A DNA stretch of 64,000 bases. Source: Levilactobacillus suantsaiihabitans. GTDB lineage: Bacteria; Bacillota; Bacilli; Lactobacillales; Lactobacillaceae. This document shows, one piece after another, positions 54,681 to 63,061 of this stretch. The notes beneath the pieces were generated by a model that saw only the letters and a program-made list of their open reading frames with translations, did no database searches and had not been told where the DNA came from. Position 1 is the stretch's first letter; each line of letters starts with the position of its first letter. The DNA lies in the NCBI RefSeq assembly GCF_004745505.1, contig NZ_RKLX01000005.1:62001-126000 (forward strand). The letters are read 5' to 3'. Made by a program: the position numbers and the translations under genes.

Positions 54681-57398
54681 ATGAAAATGCTAAACAAAAA
54701 TATTGCGCGCGAGTTCAAAATGTCTCTCGCAAGGTATGTCTCGGTATCAGCGCTTTTGATGCTGGGCGTCTTCGTCTTAATTGGGTTGAACGTCACCGGA
54801 CCAAATATGCGCAAAACCGCGCAAACCGCCTACAATGCCGAGCAGCTGGCAGATGCTAAGGTCACATCAACCGTGAGCTTGAACGCAAAAGATCGAACGG
54901 CGATCGAAAACCTTGCGGGCATCAAAAAGACCGAATTTGGCCATACAACGGACATCGTCATTAAAAACACCAAGCATGTGCTACGTGTTCAAAGCAATCC
55001 TAAAACGTTATCTAAAATGACCCTCACTAAAGGACACCAGGCAACCACTGCTAAACAAATTGTGTTAAGTGACAAGCTCCGCGGTCAATACCAGCTCGGT
55101 GATCATATTACTGTCGCCGCCGGTAAGGCTAATGGGAGTACTGGGCTGACACACAAAACATTTACCATCGTTGGCTTTGCGACCTCAACAGAGTATCTAA
55201 AAAAGGACAACCTCGGTTCGACAAGTCTTGGTAGCGGTACCTTATACGGTTTTGCCTATACCACCACTGGGGCTTTTTCTAGCAGCAAGCCCAATGTTGC
55301 CCGTTTAGCATTTACGAATGTCAAGGGTGCCGCCTATTCCAATGCCTATGAACACTATGCCACCCAGCAAGTGGCAAAACTGCAACGAAAGCTTAATCAA
55401 CGCAATCGCGCGCGAGTAGCAAGTCTGCGCAAAGATCTCACCCAACAAATTAACGATGCCAAGACGCGCATTGCTAAGAACACAACGACAATCGCCAACG
55501 CAGACACAACGCTAGCTACCGCCCAAAAGCAATTAAACACCCAAATGGCCCAAGCAAAGGCTGCTCAGTCTTCAAGCGCCATTACGACCCTAACGGCCAA
55601 ACAAAAAGCGCTGAATCAACAGCAAGCGGCATTAAAGAAGCAAAAGCAAGCACTCAAGGCCGCAAAGGCGAAAGTAGCCGACGCGAAGGCAACCAAGCGC
55701 CAACTCAATGATGTGTCCCTAACCATCGCCAGTCGTAACGACTACAACGATGGCTACAACAACTACGGCGAGGACGCAGAGCGCATTGACGCACTAGGCA
55801 AATCTTTCCCTGCATTCTTTTTCCTGATTGCTATTCTAGTCAGCTTCACCACGATGCGGCGGATGGTTGAGGAAAAGCGCATTGAAATGGGGACCTTGCG
55901 CGCGCTAGGGTACACCAAAGGCGAAGTCATGCGCGAATTCCTCGTTTACAGTATCACCACGGCAGTTACGGGGACGGTATTTGGCAGTATTCTCGGCCTA
56001 CTCGTGTTGCCAAAGATCATCTTCCGCGCGTACACCGCCAACTTTAATTTCTCGAGTCTCCAGCTCGCATTGCATCCGGGATTCATTGCTGCCGGTTTCG
56101 CCCTTGCTTTATTCTCGACGGTCCTGGCCTCTTGGCTGGCCGCACACAATTCTCTAAAAACAATCACCGCCGAGCTCATGTTGCCCAAGCCCCCCGTCAG
56201 TGGTTCACGAATTTTGCTGGAACACATCACGCCAATCTGGAAGAGAATGAGTTTTTCCCACAAAGTCACTGCTCGTAACCTATTCCGCTACAAGGGTCGC
56301 ATGCTCATGACCATCATTGGGGTTGCAGGGGCCACTGCGCTGATGATCACCGGCTTTGGCATTCGCGATTCGCTCAATACAATTATCGACCGCCAATTCA
56401 GTCAAATTAGCCAGTACGATCTTGTAGCCGTGTACAATCCTAATGCTAAAAAAAGTGAGGTTACCTCTGCTCAAGAAAGCATTACCAAAGCCAACACCGT
56501 CAAGCGGTACAGCTCGGCTTACTTTGCCAATGTTTACGCAACAAGTAGCGACTCTAACTCGCGTGAAAACATCTCTTTAATTGCCCCAAGTTCAGCCTCA
56601 CAACTTGATCAATATATCAAATTGCGAGACTACAAGACCAATAAGAAGATGACCCTCAGCAAGAATGGCGCAATCGTATCACAAAAACTTGCCAAGCTTC
56701 AAAATGTGAATGTTGGTGACACATTCACAATCAAAGACACTGATGGAACCAGTCACAAAATAAAGGTCGCCGGCATTACCAAGATGTATGCTGGTCACGC
56801 CATCTACATGAGCAAAGCCTATTATAATCAGGTTTACGACACTAACGTCACCGCTAATGCCTATCTAGTGACGCTGAAACATGCCACTGCCAAATCTGTG
56901 AATGCTTTTGCTGCCAAATTTAACCGAACAGCCGCGGCCGTTCAAACCGTCCAGTCTAAGGAAACCAAGAAGACAATCACTAACATCTTAAGTAATCTGA
57001 ACAACCTGATTCTTGTCCTGGTGCTTAGTGCTTCGCTGCTCTCGCTGGTCGTGTTATACACGCTAACCAATATCAATGTGTCAGAGCGGGTGCGCGAATT
57101 GTCCACACTCAAAGTGCTCGGCTTCTACCCTAAGGAGGTGCTGATGTATATTTACCGTGAAACCAATATCTTAACCGGTGCGGGGATCATCGTCGGCATT
57201 GGGGTGGGATACGCTTTTCACGCCTACATTATGGCGCTGCTCCCTCCCGCAACAGCAATGGTCGCGCCTGGCCTAACTTGGATCAACATTATCATTTCTG
57301 TCGGTTTAACAATCGTATTTTCTCTGGTCGTGATGTTCATGATGAACCGCAAGATTCAAAGCGTGGATATGCTAGAAGCGCTTAAATCTGTTGATTAG
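54681..57398 (+). CDS. FtsX-type ABC transporter permease with large external domain
   Basis: A 905-residue permease. It has one N-terminal helix (VSVSALLMLGVFVLIGLNVT), a long external region with a coiled coil (about residues 240-340, Lys/Gln/Ala-rich), three helices near 380-490, a second external domain, and three C-terminal helices (LILVLVLSASLLSLVVLYTL and beyond). Two FtsX domains are thus present. With its ATPase it forms a mechanotransmission-type exporter; such TetR-controlled systems often give antimicrobial peptide tolerance. Confidence 0.9.
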   Translation: MKMLNKNIAREFKMSLARYVSVSALLMLGVFVLIGLNVTGPNMRKTAQTAYNAEQLADAKVTSTVSLNAKDRTAIENLAGIKKTEFGHTTDIVIKNTKHVLRVQSNPKTLSKMTLTKGHQATTAKQIVLSDKLRGQYQLGDHITVAAGKANGSTGLTHKTFTIVGFATSTEYLKKDNLGSTSLGSGTLYGFAYTTTGAFSSSKPNVARLAFTNVKGAAYSNAYEHYATQQVAKLQRKLNQRNRARVASLRKDLTQQINDAKTRIAKNTTTIANADTTLATAQKQLNTQMAQAKAAQSSSAITTLTAKQKALNQQQAALKKQKQALKAAKAKVADAKATKRQLNDVSLTIASRNDYNDGYNNYGEDAERIDALGKSFPAFFFLIAILVSFTTMRRMVEEKRIEMGTLRALGYTKGEVMREFLVYSITTAVTGTVFGSILGLLVLPKIIFRAYTANFNFSSLQLALHPGFIAAGFALALFSTVLASWLAAHNSLKTITAELMLPKPPVSGSRILLEHITPIWKRMSFSHKVTARNLFRYKGRMLMTIIGVAGATALMITGFGIRDSLNTIIDRQFSQISQYDLVAVYNPNAKKSEVTSAQESITKANTVKRYSSAYFANVYATSSDSNSRENISLIAPSSASQLDQYIKLRDYKTNKKMTLSKNGAIVSQKLAKLQNVNVGDTFTIKDTDGTSHKIKVAGITKMYAGHAIYMSKAYYNQVYDTNVTANAYLVTLKHATAKSVNAFAAKFNRTAAAVQTVQSKETKKTITNILSNLNNLILVLVLSASLLSLVVLYTLTNINVSERVRELSTLKVLGFYPKEVLMYIYRETNILTGAGIIVGIGVGYAFHAYIMALLPPATAMVAPGLTWINIIISVGLTIVFSLVVMFMMNRKIQSVDMLEALKSVD

Positions 57399-57486
57399 TC
57401 TGCTGATCCTCATTGCGTAAAGACCACCGAATAGCACTAGAATCGTCATCCAACGACGAAACCGAAGATTTGTGATGAACATCCTC

Positions 57487-57527
57487 AATAAACCGCTCAG
57501 CCCTCTCGGCTTGGCGGTTTTATTTTG
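57487..57527 (+). terminator. Terminator of the ABC exporter operon
   Basis: AATAAACCGC pairs with GCGGTTTTATT, with an inner AGCC/GGCT stem and a T run. Confidence 0.75.
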
Positions 57528-57630
57528 CCCATTTTCGCTAATATTCGGCTAATTCCAGATTTAGTTTCATTTCTACTTTTGATTTTCGCCTGTCTACAGG
57601 CTGAATGGCATATCAAAAAATGTAAATATA

Positions 57631-57673
57631 AAAAATGCTTCGTATCAAAATAAACGATACGAAGCATTTTTAC
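57631..57673. terminator. Bidirectional terminator
   Basis: A perfect 16-bp stem, AAAAATGCTTCGTATC (57631-57646) with its complement (57656-57671). It separates the exporter from the mobile element. Confidence 0.85.
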
Positions 57674-57789
57674 GTCGACATCGGTTGGTCTTTGGCAAAC
57701 AACTATGTCGTTTTATCTATCTTTTCAGTGTTTTAACACCCAGTAGAATCCTTGATTCTCAACGATCTCTATCTAAATGGGATATAAAA

Positions 57790-57805
57790 TCTATTCCCAT
57801 TCAAT
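57790..57805. mobile_element. Candidate attachment site, guaA-end-like
   Basis: TCTATTCCCATTCAAT matches the guaA 3' end at 52903-52918 (TCTACTCCCACTCAAT) at 14 of 16 positions. Read on the minus strand it encodes the same ending IEWE plus stop. It stands about 38 bases past the integrase stop, the expected place for an att site of a guaA-specific integrase. Confidence 0.6.
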
Positions 57806-57842
57806 CAACGACGCCCTCTACCATCCTTGCTACATCAACATT

Positions 57843-59099
57843 TTAACCCACCGAATCTTTGTCTGGTAGGGAACTGGTAGGGAATAGACCTTGCATAGGA
57901 TTTTTCACCGCTTGGTTACCAGTAAAGCTAAGACTACTTCTCTTAGCTGGTATCACATTAATACTGCCGGTTAGCTGTTCGGCTACCTTCTCGTTACTAC
58001 CTCGCCAAAGATGTGCATAGTACTTCAACGTAATATCAGGGCTAGAGTGTCCTAATCGTTGCGATATACTCAACACATCAATATTAAACTCATTAATCAA
58101 GTAACTAACGTGCGAATGTCTAAGTGCCTTCGCTTGGATACGTGGTACTCCAGCCATGTCAGCATACCTGCGTATGATGTTCTGCACGCTAGATCGGATG
58201 GTCGGCGTATCATCATATGAGATGACGAAATGCTTAACGCCACGCTTACGTTGAATCCTCTGCCACTCAGACAGGATGCTACACGTATCCCCATCAATGG
58301 AAATAGTCCGCATACCACTCTCAGTCTTTGTGTACGGTTTCAAGTCATAGTCCATCTTATTCCTAATGTCCAGGGTTCGATGAATTTTCAATTTCTGTCG
58401 CTTCAAATCAACGTCACTCCATTGGAGTGCAAGGCCTTCACCTACGCGGCACCCCGTCATAAAGTAAACCCATAACATCACGAAGCAGAAGTGCTCATAG
58501 TAATTGGGGAGATAAATTTTTGAAATTACCTGCTCAAATTCAGACTTTGTCCAAATCGGAACCTGTGACTTTCCTTTGGCAACCGACTTAGTTTTCTTGG
58601 ATACATTCTCGCTCAAGAAACCCACTTGCACGGCATAATCAAGGCTCTTTCGGAAGCTCCCATATACTAAATGACTGAAACCTTGTGAGTAACCACTATC
58701 GCTTAAAAGGTAGCTCCTAAACTGCTCACATTGAAGGACTGTTATATCCCTCAACGTAGTATCCCCAAATCTATCGACCAAGTGTTCAAACACGCTTTTA
58801 CGAGATGAATACGTGCTCTTCTCCACATCAGCCTTATAGGACGGAATATAGTTGTCATGCATAAATGTGCGATAACTAATCCTATAATTCGCATACCCTC
58901 GCTGTTCAAGATACTGATTCTTGACTGCCATCAGCTCTTTGTAAGCCTCATGCGCAGAGCGGAATGGCTGCCCTTGTTTAGAACGCCGCTTGGTCTTTTG
59001 GATGCGTTTACCTGTTACCTTGTCTGTCCCTAATTCCACGCGATAAAAAATTCTACCATCGTTACCAGTATAGACTCCTGGATACTTAGTCGTTGCCAT
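57843..59099 (-). CDS. int: Tyrosine recombinase / integrase
   Basis: A 418-residue Tn916/phage-type integrase, start 59099 (MATTKYPGVYTGNDGRIFYR). It has an N-terminal arm-binding domain, a SAM-like core-binding domain (about residues 75-165) and a catalytic domain. Active-site residues are Arg 218 (TGCRVGEGL), Lys 258 (TKTESGMR), Arg 327 (ALRHSHVS), His 351 (LGHSSPDI) and Tyr 361 (LKYYAHL). It overlaps the DUF3173 gene by 14 bases. Adjacent guaA-end-like sequence suggests guaA as target. Confidence 0.92.
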   Translation of the reverse strand: MATTKYPGVYTGNDGRIFYRVELGTDKVTGKRIQKTKRRSKQGQPFRSAHEAYKELMAVKNQYLEQRGYANYRISYRTFMHDNYIPSYKADVEKSTYSSRKSVFEHLVDRFGDTTLRDITVLQCEQFRSYLLSDSGYSQGFSHLVYGSFRKSLDYAVQVGFLSENVSKKTKSVAKGKSQVPIWTKSEFEQVISKIYLPNYYEHFCFVMLWVYFMTGCRVGEGLALQWSDVDLKRQKLKIHRTLDIRNKMDYDLKPYTKTESGMRTISIDGDTCSILSEWQRIQRKRGVKHFVISYDDTPTIRSSVQNIIRRYADMAGVPRIQAKALRHSHVSYLINEFNIDVLSISQRLGHSSPDITLKYYAHLWRGSNEKVAEQLTGSINVIPAKRSSLSFTGNQAVKNPMQGLFPTSSLPDKDSVG

Positions 59100-59295
59100 T
59101 ATTATCATCGTCCTCATTAAACTCGAGTTTGACGCCAATAATTTTTTCGACCGGATCCAAGGGTACTACGCCTAGTCGTTTACCATTATACAAGCCAAAT
59201 CCCTTCTTGACCATAAGTAACTTTGCTTGACGTATAATTGTTTGCGCTTGGTACCTCTTAAATCCTATTGCCTCAAGGTCACTGGCGTTTACCAT
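59086..59295 (-). CDS. DUF3173 protein, probable excisionase-like partner
   Basis: A 69-residue protein; start 59295 (MVNASDLEAIGFKRYQAQTI) is where family similarity begins, with GGAAGGGG about 18 bases upstream. The segment IRQAKLLMVKKGFGLYNGKR followed by LGVVPLDPVEKIIG is the DUF3173 pattern found beside integrases of Firmicute integrative elements. It probably helps direct recombination. A longer frame from 59442 exists but has no ribosome site and spans a palindrome. Confidence 0.75.
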   Translation of the reverse strand: MVNASDLEAIGFKRYQAQTIIRQAKLLMVKKGFGLYNGKRLGVVPLDPVEKIIGVKLEFNEDDDNNGND

Positions 59296-59350
59296 TGATT
59301 TCAATATGCTTCGCCCCTTCCATGCCGGCACGAAAATGCGATACTGTTTA

Positions 59351-59368
59351 TGATAGTTCGAACTATCA
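59351..59368. promoter_or_regulatory. Perfect 18-bp palindrome upstream of DUF3173-int
   Basis: TGATAGTTCGAACTATCA is fully symmetric and lies in the roughly 150-bp gap before the DUF3173 start, a likely operator or recombination-protein site. Confidence 0.55.
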
Positions 59369-59447
59369 GAGGCGTTGCTTGCGGCTATGCAATTAGCAGC
59401 GCTTTTTGTATCCACTTTTTCCGTGCTATTGTGCACTACCACTACGG

Positions 59448-59552
59448 TTAGTCTCGTTGAATCAATTTTTGCACATTAATTAGTTCCTTGAGAACAGCAT
59501 GCTTTGCTAAGTCTTTACGTGCCTGAGCCAGGTCTTCGTCACCAAAATACAT
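59448..59552 (-). CDS. 34-residue small ORF after rep
   Basis: Starts 2 bases after the rep stop codon, with GGGGG placed in the rep 3' end. The peptide MYFGDEDLAQARKDLAKHAV continues LKELINVQKLIQRD and is predicted helical and charged. Position and ribosome site suggest co-translation with rep, possibly as a regulator of copy or transfer. No family recognised. Confidence 0.5.
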   Translation of the reverse strand: MYFGDEDLAQARKDLAKHAVLKELINVQKLIQRD

Positions 59553-59553
59553 T

Positions 59554-60702
59554 TTAGTTGTCCCCCAATTCAGTTAATAGTTGATTTAATCCTATTTTGT
59601 TCACGGCAACATCGGGTGAGTAATACGGATTGGGTTCAGTGCTAATTACTACGTAACTACCCTTAGTAAACTCGACCTCGTTCAAACCATCGGGTGTCAC
59701 TTCAATAGTTAACGCAATACGTCGATTTAATTGACCAAAGCCATCAATTGTCGAAACAAATTTTTGACGCTCGAAGAAATCAGCTGGGCTGTATGGTGAG
59801 GTAATAATTATTTGTTCAGCCTGAAGTTGTAAATTATGGTAGCGTGATACCGTTCGCATGTCGTAATTGAACGGGTCAAGAATTTTCAACAAGTCAGCAT
59901 ACTGCAATACGTTAGGACGAAGCTCATCCAACACTACATTGTGCTGACCGGAATAGTCTTGGAACAGGTCATTAGAGCCTCCAGTAATAAAGCATGCTCC
60001 TGGGTCGTCAAGCTTGCCACCAATAGTTTCAGCGAATCGAGTCTTACCAGTACCAGTGGCTCCATAGAGCCAAATCGTCTTGATACTCTTCCCCTGCTGG
60101 CGCATTTCATCTCGCCATCTTTCGGCTTTAATGTCTTGAACGGCGGCATTAACTTCCCTCATTGCTCTAGCCTTGCTTGAGTACACCTTGGGTCCCAGTT
60201 CCAACAACTCATTCTTCGCCTCTAAAAGAGTAAGCTCACCATCTTTAAGCTCTTCCAAGATGCGGTCAGATTCGACTGACGGGCTTCTGACTCGCTTTTC
60301 CAATTTACGCATAAATTCTAAATAATCAAAATTGGCAATAACTTCCGAAAAGTCGTACTGATACCGATCAGATGCATTATCAGTCCGATGCGTAAGATAC
60401 GCAAAACCATTATTGGCACCATTCTTTCGATTTTGCTTTGTCATGCTTTCGAAGTTCTGCTCCGAATCGTTAAGCTTATTGGCAAGAGAACTGATACGTT
60501 GTGCCGAGTCAAACTGCATCATAACATGTACATGTGGTGCCACTGGCTTGCCATCCTTGTCGACATCTTTATCGTGAACAATAATGCCGTACCGTTTAGC
60601 ATGAAGAGTCTTCACCCGCGTGTGCAAGGCACCGACATCACTAAAAGGCAACCTAGACAATTGTTGAACATACATTGGCGCACTCGTCTTTAATTCGCTC
60701 AT
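59554..60702 (-). CDS. rep: CRESS-like Rep: HUH endonuclease plus SF3 helicase
   Basis: A 382-residue initiator, start 60702 (MSELKTSAPM) after GGGGG. The Rep_2-type HUH domain holds metal-binding APHVHVMMQF (residues 56-64) and the nicking Tyr in FAYLTHRTDNASDRYQY (Tyr 102). A superfamily 3 helicase follows: Walker A LYGATGTGKT (212-221) and Walker B NVVLDELRPN. Such proteins start rolling-circle replication and, in integrative mobilizable elements, can act as relaxases with TcpA-type ATPases. Confidence 0.85.
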   Translation of the reverse strand: MSELKTSAPMYVQQLSRLPFSDVGALHTRVKTLHAKRYGIIVHDKDVDKDGKPVAPHVHVMMQFDSAQRISSLANKLNDSEQNFESMTKQNRKNGANNGFAYLTHRTDNASDRYQYDFSEVIANFDYLEFMRKLEKRVRSPSVESDRILEELKDGELTLLEAKNELLELGPKVYSSKARAMREVNAAVQDIKAERWRDEMRQQGKSIKTIWLYGATGTGKTRFAETIGGKLDDPGACFITGGSNDLFQDYSGQHNVVLDELRPNVLQYADLLKILDPFNYDMRTVSRYHNLQLQAEQIIITSPYSPADFFERQKFVSTIDGFGQLNRRIALTIEVTPDGLNEVEFTKGSYVVISTEPNPYYSPDVAVNKIGLNQLLTELGDN

Positions 60703-60906
60703 TATTTTAATCCCCCTCGAAACACTGATGGTACAGTGTTTAGTCTGAATTTTGTCCGGATAAGGGGTGGGAGGATAACAAGCCCTCTCCCACCCGATAT
60801 TAGATAAGTTTGAGAACATATTGGATGTTTATATTGATGCTATGCGGCGGCCTTGCTTCTGCCTGACGGCAAGCAAGGCCGCCGCTGATGATAACGACAC
60901 CTCTGC
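60703..60906. other. Three-hairpin noncoding region, candidate replication or transfer origin
   Basis: About 200 bases upstream of rep contain three inverted repeats: AACACTG/CAGTGTT (60721-60740), GGGTGGGAG/CTCCCACCC (60765-60795), and a long one, GCGGCGGCCTTGCTT (60844-60858) with its complement (60871-60885) around an inner GCC/GGC pair. Rolling-circle double-strand origins and nick sites normally lie upstream of their rep gene in such hairpins. Confidence 0.55.
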
Positions 60907-61470
60907 CTAATGACGTGAACCAACTAAGACTAGTGTCATCCCCTCCTGCTCAAATGATGACATGGCATACTGGGGAAACATTAAGCTTATCCGCTGACGT
61001 AGTTCATCAGATTGCATGTCAAACATCTTTTGTGCTCCTACAGTCCTAGGCAGTGGGATTACCAACTCTAGTACGTCATCCCAAATACTCAACGTTGCTC
61101 GTTTTACAGCCAAATTAAAATCACGAACAACTCGGTCAGCGTCTAATCTTGATGGTTGACGGAAAAGCGAGTAGCGAACATTGAACGTAGCTCTTAGAGA
61201 GTTGAACAGATTGACTAACTCCCAATCAAAGAGATACATTCCTTTTAATAGATAGTACATAAGATAGACAACCAAATACATGAAGACTATCCATAAGATT
61301 AAGTATTGCGTTCGTACCGCTTGTGCTCCAATTAAGGTAACCAAAATCCCATTACTTTCGAGTTGCTCTTTCATCATAAAAACAAAGAGTAAGACCAACG
61401 GCAATAATCCCAGATTGACAACCGCCAAATATAGTTGACTAAGTAACCTTATTCTTTTTTTTCGTTTCAC
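60907..61470 (-). CDS. Membrane protein of the mobile element
   Basis: A 187-residue protein with an N-terminal basic tail (MKRKKRIR) and three hydrophobic helices (LYLAVVNLGLLPLVLLFVFM, YLILWIVFMYLVVYLMYYLL), then a soluble C-terminal half. It lies 2 bp after the FtsK-like gene in the transfer operon, suggesting a role in anchoring or transfer. No family recognised. Confidence 0.7.
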   Translation of the reverse strand: MKRKKRIRLLSQLYLAVVNLGLLPLVLLFVFMMKEQLESNGILVTLIGAQAVRTQYLILWIVFMYLVVYLMYYLLKGMYLFDWELVNLFNSLRATFNVRYSLFRQPSRLDADRVVRDFNLAVKRATLSIWDDVLELVIPLPRTVGAQKMFDMQSDELRQRISLMFPQYAMSSFEQEGMTLVLVGSRH

Positions 61471-61472
61471 AA

Positions 61473-62543
61473 CTAGACCTCCCCGTATGTTGGCATCAGC
61501 AATGGCATCACATTAGCTGGATGTTTACCGTCAATTATTTGAATCAAGCCTGTTCCTTTACCAGGCGGAATGACTATCCCATCGAGGTTACTAAGGTCCG
61601 GAAGCAAAAACTGAGTCGTCTTCCTATTCACATTACCAAGCTGAATCATTACATTAGCCTGCTCTCTTACAACTACCGGAAGTGCATTAGCATCAAAACG
61701 CTGTGACAACAAGATTAGCTTAACTCCAGTAGCCCGACCCAAAAGTGCGACTTGGCTTAGCAGTCCAAAAAAGGTATCCTTCATTGATTTTGAGACCGAA
61801 CTAGTCAACGCTAGCAACTCATCAATCACCAGGATATATGGTGTAAACTGCGACCTAGCATTATCCTTCAACGCCAATTGTCGTGTTCGCACAACTTGCA
61901 ACGCTTCACTCAACAAATCACACACAAGGTTGACAAAGTCATTCTGTGACCGGTCACCATCCGGTATTAACACGTCAACATCATTTTTCTCGGCCCACCG
62001 AGTTGGAGCATCCATTTTTGGATCAACAATCTTTAGAGTTGTTTGTTCCTTCATCATCTCAAGGAGATAAGTTAGAGCATATGATTTCCCTGCTCCGCTG
62101 TTCCCTGCAATGACAAGATGCGCTATGTCACCAATGCTGATTGCTAAATTGGCCATGACTGGAAGAACCCCTTCCGCTATTCCACTTTTGAATTTTTCCA
62201 TGTCAGTAATGTCCAGTCGCGTTGGAATGCCCTCCAGCCACGGGAAGAAAAAAGCCCTGGCGGTATGCACGCTATTCTCAGGAAGTGGAACAAAATAAGC
62301 ACCATTCTGTTTCAACATTGTGTAGTACGGATAGAGTGCACCACTAGCTATTCCGAATATTCGTTGATATAGAGCATCATCCAGGACATATCCAGCCGGG
62401 ATACGTGGAACAAACTGGAAACCATCTTCAGAGACTATAACGTCGAAACTATTGGTGAATGTTGTCTCACCCCTGATGTCCAATCCCATATTTAGCGACT
62501 GGACCAGTAACGTACGTGTCTCCTCCAATCCAAGATGCTTCAT
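61473..62543 (-). CDS. FtsK/TcpA-like DNA-translocating ATPase
   Basis: A 356-residue ATPase. Walker A is AGNSGAGKSYALTYL (GNSGAGKS at 147-154), Walker B is YILVIDELLALTSS, and LILLSQRFDANALP is the sensor region typical of FtsK/SpoIIIE. Unlike chromosomal FtsK it lacks membrane helices and a gamma domain. In Tn916-like and mobilizable elements such proteins couple nicked DNA to the conjugation channel. Start codon abuts the upstream gene's stop. Confidence 0.85.
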   Translation of the reverse strand: MKHLGLEETRTLLVQSLNMGLDIRGETTFTNSFDVIVSEDGFQFVPRIPAGYVLDDALYQRIFGIASGALYPYYTMLKQNGAYFVPLPENSVHTARAFFFPWLEGIPTRLDITDMEKFKSGIAEGVLPVMANLAISIGDIAHLVIAGNSGAGKSYALTYLLEMMKEQTTLKIVDPKMDAPTRWAEKNDVDVLIPDGDRSQNDFVNLVCDLLSEALQVVRTRQLALKDNARSQFTPYILVIDELLALTSSVSKSMKDTFFGLLSQVALLGRATGVKLILLSQRFDANALPVVVREQANVMIQLGNVNRKTTQFLLPDLSNLDGIVIPPGKGTGLIQIIDGKHPANVMPLLMPTYGEV

Positions 62544-62544
62544 A

Positions 62545-62925
62545 CTACTTCACCTTTTGAACGGACTCGGCCTGAAAACTATATTTGTACGACTTATTCC
62601 GATAGCCTAACATTCCACTGAATGTAATCAAGTCGCCGAAACTAAGGTTAACTGGGGCGCCATCTACCCGAACCATCACTGGATTTTGGCGGAACACTTT
62701 CGCACCATCACCCTTTGCCTCTTGCACGACGGGGTATCGGTACCCCACAATCGGGTCCACGTACTTGCGACTTGCCTCGTCCCAAGTCTGGATTGGTTCA
62801 GGTGCTACGCCCGCATATCTGAACTCTAAGTTTGGATTCATACCCGCCCAAAATACCGTCTCTTCTTTCATGTAGCCTCGATAACCTTCCTGTGTTCCTT
62901 GCGATTTTGAGTTGGATTGTAACAT
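62545..62925 (-). CDS. Small protein at the head of the transfer operon
   Basis: A 126-residue soluble protein after AAGGAGG. The C-terminal part (NPVMVRVDGAPVNLSFGDLI, GMLGYRNKSYKYSFQAESV) is beta-rich and its place matches the small DUF961-type proteins that open Tn916-like transfer operons, though sequence support is weak. It precedes the FtsK-like gene with a 1-bp gap. Confidence 0.55.
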   Translation of the reverse strand: MLQSNSKSQGTQEGYRGYMKEETVFWAGMNPNLEFRYAGVAPEPIQTWDEASRKYVDPIVGYRYPVVQEAKGDGAKVFRQNPVMVRVDGAPVNLSFGDLITFSGMLGYRNKSYKYSFQAESVQKVK

Positions 62926-62967
62926 TACTTATCCCTCCTTTTAATTAAAGGCGATGAGAATATCACC

Positions 62968-63043
62968 TTGACATAAGTCTAACACGTCCCGTATCATAAA
63001 CGATATAGAATCCCTATATATTAATTTAAATTGAGAATATCAA
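62968..63043. promoter_or_regulatory. Divergent promoters of the mobile element
   Basis: Rightward: TTGACA (62968-62973) and TATCAT (62992-62997), 18-bp spacer. Leftward: TTGATA (63038-63043) and TATATA (63015-63020), 17-bp spacer. GAGAATATCA occurs at both sides (62956-62965 and 63033-63042) and may be the operator half. Confidence 0.7.
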
Positions 63044-63061
63044 AAATAGGAGGCTACAGAT

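Noticed and set aside
59296-59442. N-terminal extension of the DUF3173 gene
   Set aside because: No ribosome site, spans a perfect palindrome, and family similarity begins only at 59295.
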